In this document: piece by piece, positions 16,387 to 24,012 of the stretch
Layout of the letters: each line of letters begins with the position of its first letter
Position numbering within the stretch: position 1 is the first letter of the stretch
Assembly (NCBI GenBank): GCA_001247695.2
Contig: LGRX02035027.1
Coordinates: forward strand, 1-26,434
DNA from: Cymbomonas tetramitiformis
Lineage: Eukaryota > Chlorophyta > Pyramimonadophyceae > Pyramimonadales > Pyramimonadaceae
Direction of reading: 5' to 3'
DNA length: 26,434 nt
Notes under the pieces: model-generated
What the model saw: the letters and a program-made list of their open reading frames with translations, nothing else
Told to the model about the DNA's origin: nothing
The model's database searches: none
Made by a program: the position numbers and the translations under genes

Positions 16387-16511
16387 CAATTAAATTAAAA
16401 TTGGTACAGCCACCTTTCCAGGGGCAGACCCAAATAATAAAGCTAGGTTAACAGTTCCAGAATGTTACGGGAGCAGCTCTGTGTCGCTCCCGGCTACAGT
16501 TACGGAAATGT
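16387..16511 (-). repeat. Split direct repeat A1 (5' end of element C)
   Basis: 125 nt that match the two A2 pieces joined (6073-6156 and 9550-9590) with one mismatch. It forms the whole 5' leader of element C up to about 28 nt before the gag ATG, and its outer edge abuts the right minisatellite array. Confidence 0.9.
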
Positions 16512-17590
16512 CCTCCTAGGACAAGCCTCTCGCGGCGAGCTCATCGCGCGGCCTCCTAGGACAAGCCTCTAGCGGCGAGCTCATCGCGCGGCCTCCTAGG
16601 ACAAGCCTCTCGCGGCGAGCTCATCGCGCGGCCTCCTAGGACAAGCCTCTAGCGGCGAGCTCATCGCGCGGCCTCCTAGGAGAAGACTCTCGCGGCGAGC
16701 TCATCGCGCGGCCTCCTAGGACAAGAGTCTCGCGGCGAGCTCATCGCGCGGCCTCCTAGGACAAGAGTCTCGCGGCGAGCTCATCGCGCGGCCTCCTAGG
16801 ACAAGAGTCTCGCGGCGAGCTCATCGCGCGGCCTCCTAGGACAAGAGTCTCGCGGCGAGCTCATCGCGCGGCCTCCTAGGACAAGACTCTCGCGGCGAGC
16901 TCATCGCGCGGCCTCCTCGGACAAGAGTCTCGCGGCGAGCTCATCGCGCGGCCTCCTAGGACAAGAGTCACGCGGCGAGCTCATCGCGCGGCCTCCTTGG
17001 TCAAGAGTCACGCCGCGAGCTCATCGCGCGGCCTCCTAGGACAAGACTCTCGCGGCGAGCTCATCGCGCGGCCTCCTAGGACAAGACGCTAGCGGCGAGC
17101 TCATCGCGCGGCCTCCTAGGACAATAGTCACGCGGCGAGCTCATCGCGCGGCCGCCTAGGACAAGAGTCTCGCGGCGAGCTCATCGCGCGGCCTCCTAGG
17201 ACAAGAGTCACGCGGCGAGCTCATCGCGCGGCCTCCTTGGACAAGAGTCACGCCGCGAGCTCATCGCGCGGCCTCCTAGGACAGGAGTCACGCGGCGAGC
17301 TCATCGCGCGGCCTCCTAGGACAAGACGCTAGCGGCGAGCTCATCGCGCGGCCTCCTAGGACAATAGTCACGCGGCGAGCTCATCGCGCGGCCGCCTAGG
17401 ACAAGAGTCTCGCGGCGAGCTCATCGCGCGGCCTCCTAGGACAAGAGTCTCGCGGCGAGCTCATCGCGCGGCCTCCTAAGACAAGAGTCTCGCGGCGAGC
17501 TCATCGCGCGGCCTCCTAGGACAAGACTCTCGCGGCGAGCTCATCGCGCGGCCTCCTAGGACAAGAGTCTCGCGGCATGCTCATCGCGCA
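16512..17590. repeat. 40-bp minisatellite, right array (about 27 copies)
   Basis: Same unit as at 4581-5975. Rare variants recur together at a distance of 240 bp: CCTTGG near 16995 and 17235, ACGCTAGCGG near 17086 and 17326, CAATAGTCACGC near 17123 and 17363, and GCCGCCTAGG near 17152 and 17392. This shows duplication of six-unit blocks. Together with the left array it would make about 62 copies, one array split by element C. Confidence 0.95.
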
Positions 17591-17770
17591 GGACCAAAGA
17601 TCACGCGACTGGTGTATCCCGATGTGATCAGCGGCGCGCCAGGCGCGCCACATCGCCACGTGTCATGCCGCGGCGGGCAGCTCCCGCCATCCTCGTCTCC
17701 AGACGGGAGCCGCGAGAGAAAGGGGAGCTCGGGAGGGCCTCGAGGAGGGATTGAGGGAGGGAGGTCTGAC
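17591..17770. other. Intron-like stretch between exon 3 of the VPS13-like gene and the minisatellite
   Basis: Directly after the donor at 17770-17769 (minus strand CCAGCAG/GTCAGA) the sequence becomes pyrimidine-rich on the minus strand, and open frames here lose protein character. A tandem GGCGCGCC pair lies near 17634-17650. It is most simply the start of an intron that would contain the minisatellite. Confidence 0.45.
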
Positions 17771-18290
17771 CTGCTGGGCGTCGAGGCGGAAGAGGTCCAC
17801 GTCGCCGGACTCCGCACAGGCTCGCAGCGCCAGCTCGCGCCACACCGTCTGCACGAGCACGCAGCCATCCGCGAGGTGCGTCTCCGCCACGAACCCTCCC
17901 AGGTGCAGGCGCAGCTGCCCCGGGCCTGCAGCCCCCGCCCGATGCTCCCCAAGCTCCATGCAAAAACTCTCAAGCCGGAGCCGTATGTGCATTGGGCTGG
18001 GGGCTGGAGGCGGCGGCGGCGGCGCTGCCGTGGACGCTGGGGCCATCTGGGCAATGGCAGGGGTTGCGGTTGTGGACGGCGACGTGGGCGTTTTGGGCGA
18101 GTGCGACGGCAAGCGCGCGGCGAAGCGGGCAAGCTCGAGCTGCATCGGGCGCAGGTTGCCTCTCAACAGCCGCTCCACCACCGCCAAGTGAGCCGGGGCC
18201 AGAGCCAGCCCAAGTCGTAGCACATGATAGTCCACGGTCAGCTGCTCGATGATGCTGCTCGCGTCACCAGCGGGTTGCGGGGTCAGAGGG
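17771..18290 (-). CDS. VPS13-like lipid-transfer protein, exon 3 (partial gene)
   Basis: The open frame on the minus strand includes IIEQLTVDYHVLRLGLAL and then AHLAVVERLLRGNLRPMQLE, which is the beta-strand plus helix pattern of VPS13 repeats (strand pair, then a helix ending in GNL). It continues through an Ala/Pro/Ser-rich insert to RLRLESFCMELG and LRLHLGGFVAETHLADG, again alternating strands. The acceptor CCCACAG at 18291-18297 follows a long pyrimidine tract. The donor is at 17770. The phase does not fit exon 2 directly: exon 2 leaves one base, this exon needs two. A small missed exon, a different donor or a sequence error is needed. The next exon is not visible before the minisatellite. 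Confidence 0.5.
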
Positions 18291-18709
18291 CTGTGGGCCG
18301 ATGGGAGGAGCAGCCGAGGGCGGAGAGGGAGGGGGGCGAAGGGAAGAAAGAGCGGGAGCAGTTGTCAGCGTCTCAGTCTCTGCGTCTCAGCCTCTGCAGG
18401 CGCGTCTCAAGTCTCTGCAGGTGAGAAAAGGAAATCTGCCCAGAGTGGAGGAGCCCCCAAAAGAGGGGGAGTCCAGCACGCACATTTCCTCCCCTTTGTA
18501 CAGTGTGCCCAAGCCGTGCGCACAGGTTCCGCCGCCTCTCGGGCCACAAGTTTCCCCGAGTGGTGCCAGCATGCCTGTCCGCTAACAGAGCCAGCGTGGC
18601 CACAATTGAACAATGCTGACGTGCCCGCCCTCCAAGAGTTGCCCGCAAGTGGCCATAAAGGGAGATGCAGGGACCCGAGGGGAAAGGGTAGGGGGGGAGG
18701 TGGGGTCAC
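18291..18709 (-). other. Intron 2 of the VPS13-like gene (419 bp)
   Basis: On the minus strand the donor is ACTGCAG/GTGACC and the acceptor is preceded by a strong pyrimidine tract (CTCTTTCTTCCCTTCGCC and on) ending CCCACAG. The region lacks protein-like frames. The phases on either side disagree by one base, so the exact borders are uncertain. Confidence 0.5.
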
Positions 18710-21700
18710 CTGCAGTGGCGATGAGGTGGAGGTCCATGTCGCTGACGACGGCGTGCCGCACAGCCCGGCGCTTCGCAGCCGAGGGAGGGCTGCCAGAGGT
18801 GGCAGATAGGGTGGGCGCTCCCGTGGCTGCCTCGGCCGCCGCTGCAGCCCACTTCGAGTCGTCCTCGACCCCTCCCCACGCAGGCACGGGCGCGCCCTCC
18901 ACGAGCACCATCGACAGGTTCTTGGCGGCTGCAGTCATGCGGGCGGGCAGCGCTACGCTAGACCCCTCCCTGCCCCCTAGCGGCCACCCGTCCAGAGGAC
19001 TGTCACACCGGTGCACCGGCAGATTCACCTCGACATGCGGGAGGTTCACGCGGGCGCAACAGCCAGGATCTCCGCCCACGTGCTCGGGCAGCACCACCTG
19101 GCATCCACGCAGCCGCAGGCTCATTTCTGCCTCACGGCCCTTCCCAGCGCCGCCCCTACCCAGCCCTCCATCCCCTTCGCCGCCATCTCTCCGGCGCTCC
19201 GCCTCCCCATTGGGCTCTGCAGCCTCCTTGTCCGCAGCCCCCCCCCCTGACGCACTCCTCCGTGCGGCGCTCCCCCCGACCTCCGCCTGCACGGCGCCCA
19301 GAAGCCGCAGCGCATGGCCCACGGTGTCGCCGTGCACTGTACAGCACACGGAGCTCATCTCCGCATCCAATGCTGTGGCGCCGCAGTCGCTCTGCGACAG
19401 TCGCACGCGCGCCGATGTGGGCGTCGCCCCCGCCGCCAGCTCACCCTCCGCGGCCGGCCCAACGAGCCCTAACATCTGCCACCCCGCGGGCATCCTGTGC
19501 GCCCTCCCTTCCCCGCCCCGCCCCATGCTCGCCACCCACCGCAGCAGCCGCATCTCCACCCGCTTACTCCCATCGCGGCTGAGGCGCGCCCGCACTATCG
19601 TGCTCGGAGCCTCCAGGCAAAGCCGCCACTCCAGGCCGTCATGCCCGGCCTCCCATGGCCCCCCTCGGGCGGGCCTGTCGCTCCCTCCCGGGCCCGCCCC
19701 CGAAGGCGCCGCCACCGTGTCTTGCAGCCTTGACAGCTGTATGCTAATGTCGGACAGCAACAGCGTGAGGTCCGTATCCTCTCCGGCCCACTCTGCGTGC
19801 CTCTCCTCCTCCCCACACTTCCTCGTGCTACCTTCCCCTGTCAACCCTGTAACGCCCATCGGCCCTAGCGGCACACTCAGGGAATTCCACCCGTCTGCGG
19901 TGGACGGGGGGCCGGCGTCGTGCAGCTGTCCTTGGCGCTCCTGGGCCGCGGCCGCGGCAGCGGGCTCGACGACCGGGCTGTTGGACCGCACCCAGTCATC
20001 CTTCTGCCCCATGCCCGCCTGCGCCCCGGGCATGTCGGCCCCACCCGCGCGGCGCCCCAATACGCACAGGAACGCTGGCCACGTGGGGGCAGGAACTGGC
20101 AGCTCGAGCAGCTCGTCCTCGGCCTCATCGTCGCTTGCGGACGGGCTCGTCAAAGCGAGGCCCTCTGAGAAGCCCACCATTTCGTCACCCACCTCGTCCT
20201 CGCCGTCTGATCTCTCCCAGAAGGTCCCCGCGCTGCCCCCTGACTCGTCCCCCGCAGCGCTCCCGTGCTCCCCTGCCGCATCATCTGCGCTCGCCGCGTG
20301 CTCCTGGTCGCGGCTCGGTCGCGTAAACGCCGTCACAAAGCGCTGGCGCTTAGCGGCCTTCTTCCGGGAGTCCTCGGAGCCGCCCGCCACGGGGGACGGG
20401 GGCGGCGGCGCGGCGCGTGGCGCCAGCGCCGCGCGCCAGTCCTCCGCGAGGGACACCAGGTCCGCGGCCAGCCGCGTATGCACGCCGCTCACCTGCACCA
20501 CGGTGCGCTCCCCTCTGTGCCCCATCGGCGCGCGCCCACCTGTCGGCGGCAGGCGCATCCGCAGCAGCTCACAGACCGTGGCCGTTGAGAGGGGGTCCTC
20601 CGCGCTGTGGCGGCGCTGCGCTGACACCGCCGCTGGCCGGGTTGCGGCGGAGGTCTGCACGACCGGCTCGCCTTCCGGGCGCACGTGGTCCTCCTCCGTC
20701 CCGACGCTGGAGCGCTCCACGAGCACACCCCCGAGCCCGGCCCACACGCACAGCCGACCCTGCTCCTGGCTCTGCTGCCATGTCAGTGTGGTGAGCTCCA
20801 TCTTCACCCATCGCCCGGCGCCTCCGGCGTCGCCGCCCCCTTTAGGGGTCCAGGCCGGCTCTGCGCTCGCCGCCGCTGCCGCCGCCGCCGCCTGCTGCAG
20901 GAACAGATCAAACCGGTTGGACTCCGCCGCGTGATCGCCCAGGGACCCCTGCTGGCCTGCGGACTGCTCCTCGTGCGAGGCGTACGCCCGCCCCCAATCG
21001 GAATCCGTGTCAGCCCCGGCGCTATTCTCTGGCCGGCGCGGAGAGCTCGGGGCCACGGCGTCCTGCACACCCGTATCCGAGCCACCTCTGCTTGGCGTGC
21101 CTCGGGGCTGAGTGGCCTCCCTGCCCGTTGGCCAGCAGCCCTCCTCTCGTCTTTCGGCCTCCTCACCTTCCTTCCCTGCGCGGGCACCGCAGCAGCCTTC
21201 CTCGTCCACCAGCGTGTGCTGCGGCACGAAGCACTCGATGCCGACACTCGGCGCCTTCACCAGGACCTCCGCGGGAACCCTCTGCGGAACGGCGAAGCTG
21301 GCGCTTTTCGCGTGTGACGAGCTCGGCGATGGGGGTTTGGCACCGTCATCCCCGCCCGGCGCCGCACGCGCCATGGAATGCGTCAGCAAGGAGACGGTGC
21401 GCCACACGCCAGAGCACAGCGTGAGGCGGACCGGGGGCAGCTGCGCGTGCGCCACCAGCGGGGGGAGCATGCAGTCGAACGCCAGCTGGCAGGTGTGCAG
21501 CGAGACGCGGAGCGTGCACTTCTCCAGCAGCCGGCACCGGCGCGGGAGGCGCCCACCTGCCTTGGGGGCGCGCCTCGCGGACGCTGTCTGCTGCGACCGG
21601 CGTCTGCCTTCGCCGTGTCCGGCGCCCCACCTGGTAGGGCGCACCGGGCTGCTGGGGTTGGACTGCACTCGCCGCAGACTGCCCCCCAGCGCCCTCCCGG

Positions 21701-22021
21701 CCTCTGCCCAGCACCCACAGGTTCCCCGGTGCCGCTGGCCGTCGGGCCCTCGGCCGGCGCCGGCCTCCTCGCTCGCGTGCATCCCCTCCGCGCCCAGCAT
21801 ATCCACGTGGAGGGCGATCGCCTGTGCCTGCATCGGCAGAAAGAAGCGGTCGCGCTCCGCACGGGTCGCTGTGCCGGCGTGCTCTGCCTTTGGGGGTTGA
21901 TCCGGGTGCGGAGTCTCTGTGCCGTCCAATGAGAGCCGCCCGTGGGGCCACGCCGAGCTGTCAAATGACAGTCCTTGGGACCGCCCTATACCCATCCCCA
22001 ACCCCAAACACCAGGAGCGCG
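18710..22021 (-). CDS. VPS13-like lipid-transfer protein, exon 2
   Basis: A 3.3-kb frame without stops on the minus strand, joined in phase to exon 1. It is mostly low-complexity Ala/Gly/Ser/Glu/Pro linkers with islands of alternating beta strands: LRVSLHTCQLAFDCML, KMELTTLTWQQSQ...LCVWAGLGGVLVERSS, VVQVSGVHTRLAADLVSL, LTLLLSDISIQLSRLQ, ARVRLSQSDCGATALDAEM followed by CCTVHGDTVGHALRLLG, and LRLRGCQVVLPEHVGGD. The last one resembles the VPS13 pattern in which a strand runs into VLPE. Such proteins form long hydrophobic grooves that carry phospholipids between organelles at contact sites. The donor ending the exon is ACTGCAG/GTGACC (18709). ATG2 is the main alternative, as it shares the fold. 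The opposite strand also has a long open frame (18613-20934); its Ser/Pro/Arg-rich product is a GC-content shadow. Confidence 0.6.
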
Positions 22022-22296
22022 CTGTCAGCAGCGATGCACTTACGGCTTTCAAGCAGAGTGCAATGCCACAGGGCGGAAGCGACCAGGTTTTGGGTGCAGG
22101 TCATGGGCGATGAGCGAAGGATGGGGGTCCCCTGGGTGAGCCCCTCACAGCAGGGAATGCCACTGGAGGCAAAAGTCGGGGGTCCGCACCAGGAAGTACG
22201 CAACGCGAGGGTAGTGCATCGCAAGCCGTCGCACACTAGGACCCTGGGTAATTACCTACCAACACACAGGTGAGCCAGGAGGGTGGGCGGGCTTAC
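22022..22296 (-). other. Intron 1 of the VPS13-like gene (275 bp)
   Basis: The donor on the minus strand is CCAGTG/GTAAGC (22296) and the acceptor is TCGCTGCTGACAG (22022). Exon 1 leaves one base and exon 2 supplies two, so the frame is kept. A second acceptor, TTTGACAG near 21961, would break the frame. The inside contains stop codons in all useful frames. Confidence 0.6.
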
Positions 22297-23740
22297 CACT
22301 GGTGAATATGTTGCGGCGTGCGGGCCCATGGTGGCCGGGGCGGCGGCTTTGGTGCTTCTCGGGCCCCGTGTAACCCATGTTGCGCCCGGACCCAGCGGGC
22401 AACAGGGGAGACGCCACAACATCCACGGGGGACACCGCGGGAGGGATTGCCAGCGTGAACTTTCGGCAGGAGAGCACGAAGCCTGGAGGAAGCGCGGCGT
22501 CCGCCGCCCCAGGCGGCCCCTGTGGCGTGAACACTGGCGAGGCACACAGGAAGATGCCCGGGGCGTCCAGCTCGAGACTCGTATCCCCGCGGCGCAGCGG
22601 CTGTGGTCCTACCAGCTCCAGCTTGGCTCGCAGCCGCGCAGCCGCTGAGCTCAGGCCGTTGATCGCGCTGAGCTGGCGCTCACGGAGGGTCACCAGCCCA
22701 CCGCTGGCAAAGAACCGCCCGACCGGTGCGGCCCACCGCCGCGACACAAACAGGTCCAGCGGCTTCGCCTTCAGCTTCACCTTCGGTGCGGCCTCTCCGC
22801 CCTCCCCGCCCGCGTCGAACCTACACGACAACGCGGGCTGCGGCGCCGCGCACATCACCGGCGCCGCCGCAAATCCGAACATGAACCCGCCAGTGCGCAC
22901 GCCGCCGCCGTCGGCCCCACCCGCCGGCCGCTCACGCAGGATCACCTCGTCACTGTCCGCTGCACCCGTTTCCGCTGCGCCGATTCCTTCGCCGGCGTCA
23001 TCACTGCTCACCTCCAGCTTCGCCGCTGGCTCCGCGCCGACACTGCCCACCGGGGCGGAAGCGTCCACTTCCGCGACCGAGACCGTGGCGTGGTGCACTC
23101 CAGTCACCGGCCCCCCGATCCGCAGATTGGCGCTGAGCTGGCGCATGCCCGCCCTCAAGACCACCTGCGAGCTCGCGCACCCCGCCCTCCCCGCCATGCG
23201 CAGCGAGACACAAACCTGGTGCACCTCCACGGCGAGGCTCGTGGTAGGCATGGAGTTGGCGCTGGGCGGGGTGGCGGGAGGCGGCGCGGGGGCGGACGAG
23301 GGCGCCCGGAGAGGGTCCCAGGGTTTCGGGGAGTCCGCGGCGGAGAAGTTGCCCGAGAGCCTGGGGCCCGAGGCGCTGCGGCTGAGCGTGGAGCTCGAGC
23401 TGAGGCTGCGCTCCCGCAGGTAGGCGTCGGCATCCAGGGCCAGCGCCGCGCCCTGGAAGGTGGCCCCCAGGCTCGCCCAGGGCACCGGAGAGTCCCCCGG
23501 AGAGTCCACCGGCGACTCCGCGAAGTCCGCGCTGCGGCTTCGGCTGTGCGACAGCGACAGGCGTCCCCGCTCCTCTCCGTACGACGCGCTGTCGTCTTGC
23601 GAGGTGCTCGGGTCGGGGCGCCGCCAGATCATATGTGTCGGGTGAGCGAGGGCCCACCACGCCCCCGTGGCGCCCCACACGAGCCAGTCGGCGCCCTTCT
23701 GCAGGGGCCGCCGCAGCCAGCGGTTCGATCCATCTGGAGC
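22297..23740 (-). CDS. VPS13-like lipid-transfer protein, exon 1 seen here (partial gene)
   Basis: The frame is open from 23743, just after a TGA at 23746-23744, to the donor at 22296. It begins near SNRWLRRPLQKGADWLVWG, after a possible acceptor CTCCAG at 23737-23742. Counted from the GTG at 23680, residues 151-205 are strands of the VPS13 type (VEVHQVCVSLRMAG, VLRAGMRQLSANLRIGG), and residues 301-380 follow the typical order: KVKLKAKPLDLFVSRRW and VGRFF (compare the VPS13 pattern of a strand followed by hxxFF), a helical linker with many Arg/Ala/Leu, then LELDAPGIFLCASP, the place where VPS13 proteins have a strand plus APxIxxP. The N-terminal chorein domain is not in the window and should lie upstream, beyond the minisatellite. 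No initiator is claimed. Confidence 0.6.
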
Positions 23741-24012
23741 CCGTCACCTCACCCCCCCACCCCATCCCCCAAGCACATTGATTCTCCTCCACCCCCACCC
23801 CACGGTTCTGCACCAGCCGCATCAGATCAGGTGCCTGCATGGAGATCGCTCCCTCGCCCATGCAGCAGTAAGAGAGACTCCTACGGCGCGCGCTCCACTG
23901 CGCTCCGAGGCGGATATCACAGCGGCCGCAGGCGCGCGCACGTGCGTGGACACGAGAGCCATTGAAGGCCGCCGGGCAGGAGAAGGGACGAGAGGCACAC
24001 GCCCCCTCCGAG
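23741..24012. other. Non-coding, probably intronic, between the VPS13-like exon and the CACGTG array
   Basis: It contains C-rich runs (23745-23765, 23788-23802), no clear exon and no RNA gene. On the minus strand it leads to a possible acceptor (CTCCAG) at the exon border, but the pyrimidine tract there is poor, so it might instead be promoter or 5' untranslated sequence. Confidence 0.4.

Larger units (their letters stand above)
5976..16511 (-). mobile_element. Element C: PAT-like tyrosine-recombinase retrotransposon with split direct repeats
   Basis: Read on the minus strand the element has the order A1 (16511-16387), gag, pol, YR, B1 (9930-9853), A2 (9590-9537 plus 6156-6073), B2 (6053-5976). 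This A1-ORFs-B1-A2-B2 plan is the diagnostic end structure of PAT/Ngaro-like YR retrotransposons, which replicate through a circle and integrate with a tyrosine recombinase. B1 and B2 are identical over 78 nt and A1 and A2 differ at one of 125 nt (16425 versus 6111), so insertion is recent. Both outer ends abut the 40-bp minisatellite, with 8-10 bp of one unit missing and no target duplication, as expected for YR integration. Without the nested element B (3380 bp) and one copy of its 13-bp duplication, C is 7143 bp. Confidence 0.85.

Noticed and set aside
16387..16511. A1 as a scar left by excision of an element B copy, or as a circle junction
   Set aside because: The 13-mer in the middle of A1 first looked like a core of recombination. 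The interleaved B1/B2 repeats and the exact sum of the A2 pieces explain everything better: A1 is the intact repeat and A2 the interrupted one.
18613..20934. 773-residue open frame on the plus strand
   Set aside because: It is antisense to the VPS13-like exon, is Ser/Pro/Arg-rich without fold-like pattern, and is what very GC-rich coding DNA gives on the other strand.
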